NCBI GenBank assembly: GCA_022457065.1
Contig: JAJGBQ010000009.1
Span: 372,001 to 436,000 of the forward strand
Length of the DNA stretch: 64,000 nucleotides
DNA from: Curvularia sp. ZM96
Taxonomy: Eukaryota; Ascomycota; Dothideomycetes; Pleosporales; Pleosporaceae
Reading direction: 5' to 3'
Below, piece by piece: positions 41,671 through 52,115 of the stretch. Position 1 is the stretch's first letter. Every line of letters starts with the position of its first letter. The position numbers were made by a program, and so were the translations under genes. Under the pieces are notes generated by a model. That model was not told the DNA's origin. It was given only the letters and a program-made list of their open reading frames with translations, and made no database searches.

Positions 41671-42338
41671 TATGGGCGCACAGTAGTGTGATTTTGAGAA
41701 AGTAACCCGTTAACTCATAATTGTCATGTGGCTGCATGAGAAGCAGAAGGCGATGCTGAGTTTAAAGGGGAGCAAACGCGAGCTGGCGAAACGTAGATTG
41801 AAGGAGATAAAACTCTAGTATCTATAACGACTAAAATCCAGAATGCCGCTTCGTAGATATCCCTCGCACGGATAGAACCAGAAATGATAATAACTCTGAG
41901 TTTGAGGGGTTTGTTGTTTCATGGACTAGTCGCAATATATACGGCTGCTTGTATTCTAGCCCTACTAATTATACTAGCTTACTTACCTAATCAGCTGATC
42001 TGGATGATCCCTTGATCTGATCTGTTCAGTTTGGTCAGACCAAGTGATCAGATCAGTGATCGATACGGTTGGGTTGTGACAACTTCCCAGTGGGGAGACG
42101 GTCCCCAAGTCGCGATTCCTTGCATTGGAGCTGCTGACGGAGATTTGATGAACGTTATTAGCATAGCAACACCACGCTCTCTCCAACCCAAAGACACTAG
42201 GCTAAAAGAAATACAGTTGTAAAGCTGTAGTTAGTTCACACGTTTGCCTTAAGATCGTAGGGGTCTTGTGGCACGATTGCAAAGGTAGGACGAGAAAGTG
42301 CTTTGGCGGATAAGATAGGCTAATTACTTGTCATAACC
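41671..42338. other. Spacer with a GATC-rich inverted repeat
   Basis: Around 41996-42062 the DNA is crowded with GATC strings arranged as GATCTGATCTG, TTTGGTCAGACCAA and TGATCAGATCAG. It is an imperfect hairpin of about 45 bp. Otherwise I see nothing. Confidence 0.5.
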
Positions 42339-44353
42339 TCAAGTCTCGCATTTAAATATTGCCATACGATCAGGACGAACGTGGGTAACACTATCTACAG
42401 CATCTGTAGGTCCTGTGATAAATTGTGCAACACGATTCCAAAGAAGATCAGCCGGTTGAGTGACCAAGACAAAGTCTTGAACAGAAGGATGATACTCAAG
42501 ACAAGGTAAACAAACAGACTCACCGCCAATGTTCCCAATACAACGACAATGTTCTGAGACCCAACCTCCATGTCCAAGTCTGATGACCGCGAACCTATCT
42601 ACTAGGTCGCACTTGTTTAAACGCACCAACTGGAGAGCGGGCCCAAAAATTCTTTTCAAGGTTTCCTTAGTCAGCGCGCCGACCGCAGCAAATCGGTTCC
42701 TGGGACCCAAAGCACCATACGCCTGTACCACCAGGTACGACCTTGGTACGTCCTTCTCAGATTTGGCAACATCAATACGGCATTCGCAATGAAACAGGGT
42801 AGTTTTATGGCATACTGGTATATTACCAGTTTCCTTCACAAGATACCCATGTACTACTCCGTTGTGGAACACGACACCGACGGAGATCGTGAGTCTCTGC
42901 AAAACTAGCGCAAGGTTAGCTTTTTAATAATGAAAGGGCCGCTGCTATATAACGCACCTCTTATATGCTTTATTAAGAACTTCACTTGTCTCTGTGTGCT
43001 AGAGAAGAAACAAAGCGCCACTCCAGCCGCTTGCGCCTTCAACCAGTGTATCCATGCCTCCTCCACCCCCACAATTTCTGCAGCTGCTAGTTCTGGACAT
43101 CTCTTCTTATAGTTTACGATCTTCTCATATTTCAGAAAATCGCGCAATCTCGCCTTTGGCCCAAATTGCTTTACGACTATTAACTGTAACTCTGTAGGAA
43201 GTTTAGAAAAACGCTCTGTTAGCTCGTTAGAGTCTCCTGGCTCATCTCCTCGACTAACAAGACGACATATAGCGTCTTTACTTTTGTAAGAGTTTGCTCC
43301 GTGAAACGCCATGCGGCCTTTGTTGTCTCTCGCATCAATACCTTCTCCTTTGCTTAGAAGACAACTAATAATTTCCATGTCACCGCGGGCAATGGCGTCG
43401 TGAAGTACTGTGTGGCCTTTGTTATCCTTTGCTTTGATACTTGCGCCCTCGTTGACTAGAGAGTTGACGATATCTACGTTGCCGCGAGCTGCTGCTACAT
43501 GAAGTGGAGTCAAACCTGAGAAGTTTTTCGCATTCACGCATGCCCCCTTCTTAGCTAACACGCCAAATACAAATTGCCCTTCATTAGCTGCTTCATGAAG
43601 GGGGGTATTGCCTAAGCTGTTTTGTGCATTTACGTGCGCTCCTTTGTTAACAAGCAGGACAATGGCCTTTCTTTTGCCGTGAGCAGCTGCCATATGAAGT
43701 GGAGTCCGACCAAGCTCATCGTTTGCATGAACATCTGCCCCATTGTCTAAAAGATAAGCGATGGTTTTCACGTGGCCGCGTGCAGCTGCATCGTGCAGCG
43801 CAGTACGACGTCTTCCATCTGTTGCATCAACATACATTCCTTTGTTGCAAAGACAACGAACTGAGCTCACACTGCCGCTAGCAGCTGCCTCGTGAAGCGC
43901 GGTGCAGCCAAGATAGTTCTCCATGGTCATATCGGCCCCCTTCTCAATAAGCAAGTTCACGGCTTTTTTCTTGCCACTGGCAGCTGCTTCATGAAGTGGA
44001 GTCCAACCAAGGTCATCTTTCGCATTGATTGCTGCTCTCTTAACCAAAAGACGCTTGATGATCTTGATGTGGCCACGAGAAGCGGCTTCGTGAAGCGCGG
44101 TACGGCCATTGCGATCTTTAAGGTCAGCCCTGAAGCCTTTAGAGAGAAGTAAAACTACTGCTTTGTTATGGCCCCAGAGACATGCTTTCTGTACAAGTGA
44201 TTGCCCGTCTACGTCAGCCTCAGGGGCGATGCGCTCTTTGTCAATCATTCGCTGTATGTTGTTTATATCGCCTTGAACTATAGCTGAGCTGAGAGCGGAA
44301 TTGGTTTGCATGTCGTGGTCCTTGGCTGGTTTACTCCTACTCCTTCGTTTCAT
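42339..44353 (-). CDS. Ankyrin-repeat protein with an unrecognised Cys-containing C-terminal domain
   Basis: Two exons, 44353-42958 and 42904-42339, give 653 aa; the 53-bp intron has donor GTGCGT. A basic N-terminus (MKRRSRSKPAK) precedes about ten ankyrin units (residues about 20-350). Most have consensus cores such as TPLHEAAASGKKKAVNLLIE. A short F-box-like or linker segment follows (FSKLPTELQLIVVKQFG). The last 230 residues form a second domain: EAWIHWLKAQAAGVALCFF, SVGVVFHNGVVHGYLVKE, RSYLVVQAYGALGPRNRFAA, and a metal-site-like WVSEHCRCIG with ESVCLPC. Two relatives of this domain lie at 44.9 and 49.9 kb. I do not recognise it. A recognition/effector split (ankyrin binding plus a C-terminal output) is only an inference. 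Confidence 0.8.
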
Positions 44354-44854
44354 GCCGGCTGTGAAATATGTGACTTTGAGTCCTTCGCGTTGCTACGTCG
44401 CATGTACCACTTGGCACAAAGGCGACCTCTTATGCCTCACTACGCATATCTGACATAAGATTCGTTCTAGAGATAATCAATTATTTGCGAGTTCAAGTTT
44501 TACGTACCAGGAAAGAACTAGCATGTTATGAAGAGCTCAGCATGTGTTGAAGTAATATGGCCATAGTTGCACTAAGCTGCAATAAGTCATTTACGTAGGA
44601 TAAGCTGTAAAGTAAGCGCTATCACATCACTGTTTGCAGGGAAAAAAAGGGGGCGATTCGCGATAGATTACGATGGGCGAAAATCAGTATCTGATCCGCG
44701 TTGCATACGCGTGTTCTTGGATCAGGGTCGGTAATTGCCTGTTCAGGATGTATTGGGGGTCAATTCACATTAGACTAGGTCTGCATAGTTGATTCAATTT
44801 TGTAGTGATGGATAGAATATAAAAGACTTCTCAGACAACAAATTACACCACTAT
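44354..44854. other. Spacer holding a dispersed repeat
   Basis: Besides the repeat at 44673-44762 no feature is recognised. It includes the presumed promoter of the ankyrin gene. Confidence 0.4.
44673..44762 (-). repeat. Dispersed repeat shared with 32.5 kb
   Basis: Inverted counterpart of 32481-32569, containing TGATCCGCGTTGCATACGCG and GTAATTGCCTG. Confidence 0.75.
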
Positions 44855-45715
44855 TTACAAATGCTTTTGACATTTGAGCCATACTGGCCAAGCCCGGTGA
44901 TGATATTTGATAGCGTCAAAGACATCCATGGTTCCGGTGTACCAAGCACACCTGAGGTCAGGAAATCTTCCCTGATATCGACTGACACGCACAAAAACTC
45001 CTGCATCGTCGCTCCGTTGGCGGCATGATTGGCAAGGAAGAAAAGGAGCAACATTGCAATCACAGTGATCAGATGCCCATGCTCCGGCAATGAGTTGGGC
45101 TACTACCCGATTGTCTGCCCACGCCGCCTTCTCCAAGCAAGCAAATTCCATTGCTGGTCCAAACACTCTATTCATAGTCTTCTTCGTCAAAAGCCCGACC
45201 GCTGCCATCCTGGATGGACGGGTGTTGTCGATGTAAGATTCCACAAGGTACGACCGCCGCAGTTCCACGTCCTCATCACCGTTGGTGTCGACTTCACAAT
45301 ACCGGCATAGCCCACTACGCTTGCACGTGGGCGCACACCCGCGCTCCTTCACAAGATACCCGGTTACCACTCTGTCCCGCAGTATAATACCAACTGACAC
45401 TGAAAGATCCTGAAGCACTATACACATGTTGGTAGCGCATAACTTTACAGTATGCAACTTCAGGTAACGCACTCTTCATGTGAGTCAGTAAAAACCGAAC
45501 CTCCTGATCGATTCCTCCAAATCTGCACAGGACAACCCCCGCCAGTTGCACCCCGAGCCACTCTCTAAACGCATCCTGCGTTGACACTTTCCAGGGCAAA
45601 CAATCTCGTCGTACTTGACCAAATCTACTACAGCCGCGTCTGCTCTAGGCGCCTCCGCAGTGTAACACTGCACACCGCCGCAAAGCCCTCGAAAAGAAAG
45701 ACAGCCATCCGACAT
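44855..45715 (-). pseudogene. Truncated, frameshifted relative of the ankyrin protein's C-terminal domain
   Basis: The conserved parts lie in three frames. VVDLVKYDEIVCP (45715 frame) corresponds to FLKYEKIV of the ankyrin protein. After a shift near 45605, FREWLGVQLAGVVLCRFGG continues. After an intron equivalent to that of the ankyrin gene (GTGCGT donor near 45473, TATAG acceptor near 45423) come SVSVGIILRDRVVTGYLVKE, RRSYLVESYIDNTRPSRMAA, and ASDHCDCNVAPFLPCQSC. No ankyrin repeats precede it. The intron is conserved in position, so this is a genomic duplicate, not a retrocopy. The shift at 45605 suggests decay, unless an unrecognised intron lies there. Confidence 0.65.
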
Positions 45716-45804
45716 TTTTGCACAGAAAATGCAGACAAAAGGAAAACGGACTAAAGCTAGGCGCTATCAAAGAGAAACACCTATGTACCGCCGTGACGAA
45801 TATT

Positions 45805-45990
45805 ACGCTCCTTGGAAAAGCTCGCAAACTGCTGACTCAAACCAATGACGCCCACTGTCGAGTAAGCAGTTCGAAGGATGCGGCCTGGCTCACCGTGCTG
45901 CAAACCTCTCTACCGTGCCACATAGTGACGTGACGTGCTCAATGATCAGTATGCCTTGGCACTACCGAGCGTTGGTTTTTAGTCCTCTTC
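45805..45990 (-). repeat. SINE-like element (minus strand)
   Basis: Minus-strand order: TAGTGCCAAGGCATACTGAT, CACGTCACTATGTGGCACGG, TAGAGAGGTTTGCAGCACGG, CCGCATCCTTCGAACTGCTT, GTCAGCAGTTTGCGAG. The B-box position reads CGCATCC (decayed). Confidence 0.65.
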
Positions 45991-46234
45991 TTGGCCACCT
46001 TCGTACTTACGTATTCTTAGCCTCTAAGAATCGTATTGTATGGCGACAAGACTATTTTGTGTGAAACAGTCTTTCCAAATACAACATGTATAAGAGTTGC
46101 TTCCAAGTTACCTATTCACAATACCCTGCATCTTTGTGAAAACCAACTCTACGAGCCTTGACACTCAGACATTTGTACCGTGTCTACTCAAGTTCAATCT
46201 TCACGAAGGTCTGCAAGCAAACTGGGCTAGTTGA

Positions 46235-47204
46235 TTATGACCAGTTGGAACATGTCCGAGCGTTATGACCACTTCGTCTACACTTGCTACACTTGCTACA
46301 GCCCCGTTGACTATCCCCACCACGAGACTTCTTTGACGTAAGAGTGGTTTGCACAGGCTTCCTTTTGTGTTCTCTTCGCTTCGTAACCTTTGATAATGGA
46401 TCTTTAGGGCTAGTAGTACGGGCAGCTTGAAGAGGGTTCTGGTGTCTCAATGATTTTGCCCATGCAATAGCCTTTGCGAATAGTCCTTGCTGAGGAGCTG
46501 TTGATCCTACGCCTTCGTGCTTTGACTGCGATCCAAGCTTGTTCGTATTAGAAGGCGTTTCTGGCTGGGGTGGCTGTGGTGGGGCCCGAGAGCGCACGTC
46601 AAAGTGATTAATGACTCCCGGCGTGTTGGCAGGGAGTAGCCCTGCTGCCCGAGAATTCTTTCTGTATCCTTCGGACATGGTCATGCCTAAAAGCTCTTCT
46701 AGAAGAAGGAATAGGTCTTCGTCGTCCGAAATTCCATACTTCTCACGTAGCTTTTCCCAATCCAAAGTTGTTGTCGACTTAATTGGACGAAACACAGGCT
46801 GCCTAGGCGGTTTCTTTCTTACAGGCCTCCTACCACACGCTAGTGGTCGTTCATCTGCCATAGCTGCCACCTCACAGAGCTAGGACGCGAAGCCCTGCGA
46901 ATTCAGACTAAGAATATGTCGTGTAGTCGTCTGCTTTTCGATTGTAGTAAGCTTTAGGCGGTGTGCCTGTGCCTGGCCTCAATGCTTGATTCCACGGATT
47001 CGATCAAAGAGCGGTTGATGTCGTAACTACGTTAAAAGCTGCGGTAACGCGCCGTACGCTCTCAAATTGACCTGAGGCATAGGCTTGAAGATCAAGAACG
47101 ATTCTGCTTTCTTGCTGAGTTAGTATTGCGTGCTGTAAAATGTTGTGGTTTGTACATGATGTTCGCAACGCCAAGGAAAAGCGGCCATATCGGTGGTCAA
47201 ACAC
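46235..47204 (-). pseudogene. Internally deleted pogo/Fot1-type transposon remnant
   Basis: At the minus-strand 5' end, 47010-47130 encodes AILTQQESRIVLDLQAYASG, then FESVRRVTAAFNV. This is the pogo-type N-terminal HTH signature. Stops follow. From about 46883 an open frame encodes LDWEKLREKYGISDDEDLFL and a Lys/Pro-rich stretch, ending in CSKCRRSGHNARTC, a perfect CX2CX4HX4C zinc knuckle as found at the C-terminus of many fungal transposases. The DDE catalytic part expected between is missing. The element is a non-autonomous deletion derivative or relic. Confidence 0.6.
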
Positions 47205-47492
47205 AATAGGGAAAACACATACTGAAATGATATTTGTCTACTCCGTACTCATTGGTATACTACCAACTGAAGAATATGAGCAGAAGGGGTGAATTTTGGG
47301 AAGCAAACGCGTTACGCGTACGCGTATAGGGGCACACGTGTATGTAAGAGAGAAAGGAGGCTGGGCAGACGCTGGATTGGGAAAGGTCGCCAGGTAGCGA
47401 GATGAATCTGCAGGGGCAGGTAAAACGCGTTATTCCCAAAGGGACCATAATTTCGTTGGCTCATACTCCGTACAGTGTTTCAAACCCACGCT

Positions 47493-47844
47493 TCATTCCT
47501 GCATCAGCTCTACAGCTTCGCTCCGTCGCTTAGCCTTGAGACCGTCTTTGTATATGAAGGCGCGCAGGATGGGTCTCCCCTCCGCGCGTTCCTCTTCTTT
47601 ATGTATCTTAAGACCATAAGGAGTATTGGAGCAGGAAACGGTACTCATCGCACCAGTGAACTTTGAGAAAGCTTCTCTCAGCATCTGTGTACCGCGGATT
47701 CGTGCCGGTAGGGCGTGCTGGTTCTAATTCAAGAGTATTGAGATCATACCCAGCCTGGTAGTCCAGCCATCTTTGCTGTTCACTGGGCTCCCATTGACAG
47801 CTCAGCATGTATGGTATGTCTTTTCGAAATGTAGACGGACCCAT
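47493..47844 (-). pseudogene. Frameshifted fragment of an uncharacterised fungal protein
   Basis: One frame reads EPSEQQRWLDYQAGYDLNTL, then YTDAERSFLKVHWCDEYRFL. Near 47620 the continuation moves to another frame as YGLKIHKEEERAEGRPILRA, ending LMQE. The joined pattern (aromatic/acidic block, then K-E-E-E-R-A-E-G-R) recalls a family of short hypothetical Pleosporales proteins. A one-base shift explains the break. No function is known. Confidence 0.4.
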
Positions 47845-48506
47845 TTTCGGACTTCCGGATTGATTTCTGATTTTTTGTGCTGAAGAGTGGTCCGCTGGGG
47901 TCGAAGTACGCCATGCTTTTGCCCCGGCTATCTTTCATAGTTCCCTTTTTTGTTAGGTCGACGTCAACTTCTACGTCGTAGCCATCAGAAATCCCAATTC
48001 GGACCTCCAATGACGTTAGAGATGAGATCAGGCACATGCAGAACCTGCTTGAAGTGTAGAGAACCGTGAGAAGATATACTAGACAGGTTTAGTGAACGTT
48101 AGTAGAGATCTCCACCTTACCAACTCCCATCACCGGCAGATAGCCAGTGGAGGTGGCAACTGAATGTTTGATCGTAGAAGCAAAGGGAGTATAGGTCCTG
48201 AACCAGTCCCGATCTTTTACAACGCTGGTCAGTATTAGTAGAAACTTGTCTTGGTGGTCTATGCCCTACTCACTGGACATTGGAAAGGTTCAGCCAGACC
48301 CAGTCTGAACAAATCGGCGCATCATTATTCGTATCCATCGTGCTACGCATAGTTCTTATTGAAAGATGCGTGGGCGAATGTCGGATGGCATGTAGTGGAG
48401 TAATAAGAGTATAGATCTTGAGTAGGAACGGTATAAAGCTCCCGGTGTCAAGACTGTAGAGGATGGCTTTCGCGGAAAAGAGGCAGGGTGCGATGACCAG
48501 ATAACT

Positions 48507-48790
48507 AGGCAGGTAATTTGTGTGTTGTACTTGTACGCGTAACTCAAGATGAACACATTGGCCTATAAGGGCTCAATACCTACTACTATATACTAAGGTT
48601 CCATGCAGAGTTCTGTGTCGCTCTGTAGTGCCAAGCGGGAAAGGTCAACAGACTAGATCACGTGACTTGGTGCGGCACAGAAGGAGGATTGTGGCGCAGC
48701 GCTTCGGCTGCGATCCCTCAAACTGCTTACTGGGTTTTGTGCAGAAGCGTTTTCGGCGGTCGTAGCATGGCGTGCATATACAGGACACTC
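48507..48790 (+). repeat. SINE-like element, near-complete (plus strand)
   Basis: Order: GGTAATTTGTGTGTTGTACT head, ACGCGTAACTCAAGATGAAC, TAAGGGCTCAATACC, GATCACGTGACTTGGTGCGG, AGGATTGTGGCGCAGCGCTT, GCGATCCCTCAAACTGCTTA. The A-box region is GGTGCGGCACAG and the B-box region GCGATCCC. Confidence 0.65.
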
Positions 48791-48849
48791 TATCACTGAC
48801 AAGCAGTCGGCCCAACACGGCATAGTTCGCACCTGCAGAGATTAGGCAG

Positions 48850-49040
48850 TGTTACAATCCTCAGAAGCGCTCACAAATTGCTGACGTCTATGGGCTGGTA
48901 AGCAGTTTGGAGGATTCGATCCAAGACGCTGTGCCGCAATCCTTCCGAAGACGTCTTAGTCATGTGATATACTCAGGTACCGCTATGTCTTGGCACTACC
49001 AAGTGTCGGTTCTAAGTCATCTTCTCTACCATCTTCGTAC
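48850..49040 (-). repeat. SINE-like element (minus strand), convergent with its neighbour
   Basis: Minus-strand: TAGTGCCAAGACATAGCGGT, AGGATTGCGGCACAGCGTCT, then TTGGATCGAATCCTCCAAAC, which contains a good B box (GATCGAATC), and CTGCTTACCAGC. Confidence 0.65.
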
Positions 49041-49139
49041 ATGTTCTTAGCCATTGTCGATGTTGACATGGATGCTCACTGAATATTGCGGCAAGGGATT
49101 CAAACAAAGCGTTATCCGCGTGAAAGCTCGCACGTTTCC

Positions 49140-49470
49140 GTACGGTCATGCAGGCAAACTGCTTACTTGGTAAGCCCACGGGCCAGTGATAAGTTCCAAG
49201 GATGCGGGACGAGTCAACTACGCCGCAATCCTTTCTCCACGCCACAATCACGTGATTGACTGCTGACGAGCACACAGCCGAGGACCAATCAGAAAACGAT
49301 TGTCTACGATTACGTTATTAATTTTACACGATCATGCCTGCACCAACTACAGGACAGCATATCAGTCGTACACGAGGCGTTCCTTCAGTTAGTACAACTC
49401 TAGAAATAGGCAATGAGCCGTTATGGCTTCAAACTAAGTTACGGAGCACCAGAATAACACGAGAGTTACT
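49140..49470 (-). repeat. SINE-like element, near full length (minus strand)
   Basis: Head (about 49470): GTAACTCTCGTGTTATTCTG, then TAACTTAGTTTGAAGCCATA. Middle: ACCAATCA-type and CACGTGATTGTGGCGTGGAG. The 3' part: AAAGGATTGCGGCGTAGTTG, CCGCATCCTTGGAACTTATC, GTAAGCAGTTTGCC. About 330 bp in all. Confidence 0.65.
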
Positions 49471-49495
49471 GCTACGAACAAGCGACACTGCTTAC

Positions 49496-49776
49496 GACCG
49501 ACAGGGTAGTAATCAGTTTCGAGGATTGCGGCACGGAAACGCCACGACGCAATCACAAGAATCCTTCTTAATCACGCCGCATATCACGTGACTGATCGAC
49601 TACGATCAGTTAGCCGAGGACCGATCACTTCCCCAGCTAATCATAAGGAAATAGCCAAACTGATCGTACACGATCACAACCTTCACTTAGTATGTAGCAA
49701 TAGGCATTGAGCCCTTACGGCTCGATGTGTTGAACTTAAGTTACGAGTACAAGTACAATGTACAAGTTACTTGCAG
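49496..49776 (-). repeat. SINE-like element, near full length (minus strand, tandem)
   Basis: Head: GCAAGTAACTTGTACATTGT, ACTTGTACTCGTAACTTAAG, GAGCCGTAAGGGCTCAATGC. 3' part: CAGTCACGTGATATGCGGCG, AGAAGGATTCTTGTGATTGC, CCGCAATCCTCGAAACTGAT. It lies head-to-tail with the preceding copy. A GATC-rich stretch sits between head and 3' part. Confidence 0.65.
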
Positions 49777-49915
49777 AGACACTGTTACTTCATCCGCGAA
49801 AATCAACCTCCTAGAGTCTTGACATTAGAAGTTTTTCATTACTTCGACTCGAGATCTTTACTGTTAACATGCATATCAAAAAAAGTTTATAATGAAAGGT
49901 CTCCATACGAAGCTC

Positions 49916-50788
49916 TTATTTACGCATTGACTCACAACTCGTCGTTGGCCTCTCTATACCTCCATTTGAGGGAAGACGAAGACAACTCGTTACGGAAATT
50001 CCGTCGATAAGTTGCACATAACCCCGTAAAGCCGATATAGTTTTCACAACCTTACCAATCTCCAAGGGGACCAGTGCTTTACACTCCAGCAGCTGGAGAC
50101 GATGGAATTGGTCGCCGCCAGACCAATTGATACCGTAACACGCTTTGCACACACTTTCCATTGACCACACACCGTTCGCCGTGCTACACCGGCAGTTCGC
50201 TTCACTAGAAAACCCACCAAGAGAGATAAGCCGAAGAACATCGTGTCCTGACGCTCGCATCCGCACATCATCATCGCCAGTGAGGACGGACAGGATTCTA
50301 GAGAATAGGATCCTTACAGATTCCATACACAAATCCCAAATGCAACGACTAATTGCAACTCTCTTACATTCAATGACTATAATAAGAACAGCCTTGCTGG
50401 ATTGTTGCGCACCATCATTTGTATGAGGTACCCAATAGCAAGGTGACGTCCTCTCCAAAGAGAGATGTTTATCGCAAGCTCGTGTTACCTGCAATGATCG
50501 GTAACCGCGAGCCTTGACAAAACAGAGCAGAGAAAGCCCCTTCTTCTGCAACTCTGCATACAGGTTAGCAGACTTCGCTTTACCGAAAAACCACCCTGTC
50601 TCACCCTCTAGAAAACAAGGGAAACCACTCTGTGGACGCAGCAGGGCCGCGCTGTCTGCGCTTTGCACCAGCTCCGTCAACTTCGCATTACACAACGCTA
50701 TCCCCTGATTGTTCTGCTCCGCACCCCCGTTCGTAAATTCAACGCTGCCATCGGCGTCGCCTATCTTTACGGTTACTACGGAATCGTG
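49916..50788 (-). pseudogene. Partial relative of the ankyrin protein's Cys domain (third copy)
   Basis: The frame is open from a possible splice acceptor at 50789 to 49916. It has no ATG until residue about 150, so upstream exons are missing from the model or lost. The middle contains KKGLSLLCFVKARGYRSLQV, and the 3' half carries the shared site FSSEANCRCSTAN, then ESVCKACYG, plus CMESVRILFSRILSVLTGDD (compare TKETLKRIFGPALQLV in the ankyrin protein). A hydrophobic exon may precede it (HLVALVFLPSFFRFVYAQ near 50830-50885), but no start codon is found. It may be a real gene with an unrecognised 5' part or a remnant; I lean to partial. Confidence 0.45.
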
Positions 50789-51327
50789 CTAACCGCAGTT
50801 GAAACAAAAAAGTATCTAGTAGAGCTCCACGTCAATCTACCTGACTAGCACGCTGTGCGTAAACGAAACGGAAAAAGGATGGGAGGAACACTAATGCTAC
50901 GAGGTGGCTATCCGCCTTATGTAGTCATTCCATGTCCTGCACAGCCCCTTAGCCCAATGACCAAGAAAGCGAAGACATCAATAAGGAAGGTACTAACAAA
51001 CCCCTGTATTGCCTGAACACAGGCGCATAACTAAAGCGTTGTTGCCTGATCATGCACTGACGTACTTCTGACTGCGCCTCTGCCTATTCATAACGTGTAT
51101 GTAGGGTGTGCCTAACATCGCCTAGCATGCAGCAGAAAGCCTGACGCTCTGCCTCACAACGGCTTCGTTGCTATGTATATATACTTTGTCGACACTACTC
51201 GGTCGTTTCGCGTATTTCTATTCTCTTTCTGACTCCCCTACTTTCCTAGCAAGACCTCTCAATCGCGATCCTGCTGGCTCCGCACCAAGGCAAGTGAGAC
51301 ACCTCGATTTACTCAATAAACGGAGAT
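50789..51327. other. No confident feature
   Basis: This may hold lost or unseen 5' exons of the 49.9-kb gene and the promoter of the C2H2 gene. A TATATATAC string lies near 51175-51183, about 145 bp before the first ATG. Confidence 0.35.
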
Positions 51328-52115
51328 ATGTCTAGTCCAGCCAGTTTGAACTCTCAAGATGGTGACGATGGCGGATCCTTGCGGAAGAACCACAGCTACA
51401 AACGCGCCGAAGAGCCGCCGCGCAATTAGGACGGCAAGATGGTCTGCAAATACCAAGAGTGCCATGGCACAATATTTAATCGCAAGTGCGAATGGAGGTA
51501 AGCATTTCCCGTCTACCCCGCAAACCTACTATTTTCAAGCAATTATATACTGACGTTTTTTGCAGCAAGCACATGGACAAGCACGATCGCCCCTACAAGT
51601 GCGATGCCAAGGGTTGCGAAAAGCTCCAAGGATTCACCTACAGTGGCGGTCTTCTTCGCCATGAGCGCGAGATCCACAAGATGCACGGCGGCGCTAAAAA
51701 GTCCCTCTTCTGCCCGTTTCCTGACTGCAAACGCAGTTCAGGCGCCGGATTCACGCGCAAAGACAACCTGGCAGAACACATCCGCCGTGTCCATCGCAGA
51801 ACGTCCATGTCAGCGGATCTGCATGAGCTAGTTATCCGCCGTGACATGGTTCGCCGCGAGATCGAAGGGTCTCCTATCCGTGAGTCACGCGCCTCAGAGT
51901 CACCCTACAGTCGACCCATGGAATACCGCGACGAACAGGATACCAGCCTGAAGCGCAAGCGCGATATCTCTGACACTGAGATTGCTGGCCACCATGACAA
52001 TGACGAGATGCGCTCTGAGATCAAGCGCCTGCGACAAGAGAATGAGGAGAAGGACTCGCGGCTGAAGCAGCTGGAGCAGGCTGTCATGGCTCTGCAACAG
52101 CAGACTCGTCGGTAA
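51328..52115 (+). CDS. C2H2 zinc-finger protein with an in-frame amber codon near the N-terminus
   Basis: Exons are 51328-51497 and 51566-52115 (68-bp intron). From ATG 51328 the frame encodes SLRKNHSYKRAEEPPRN and then meets TAG at 51427-51429. It resumes DGKMVCKYQECHGTIFNRK. Homologues as I know them read through this point, so the TAG probably replaced a CAG or similar codon. Translation from ATG 51439 would still give 202 aa with all fingers. The finger region has CEWSKHMDKHDRPYKC, CDAKGCEKLQG with HEREIH, and CPFPDCKRSSGAGFTRKDNL with HIRRVH. A KRKR nuclear signal and a leucine-zipper-like tail (IKRLRQENEEKDSRLKQLEQ) follow. It is likely a DNA-binding regulator. Whether it is functional depends on use of the second ATG or on the stop being real. 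Confidence 0.8.

Noticed and set aside
6942..49776. CRISPR-like or integron-like array of repeats
   Set aside because: Repeats are long, dispersed, in both orientations and bounded by transposon-type ends; the genes are eukaryotic with introns.
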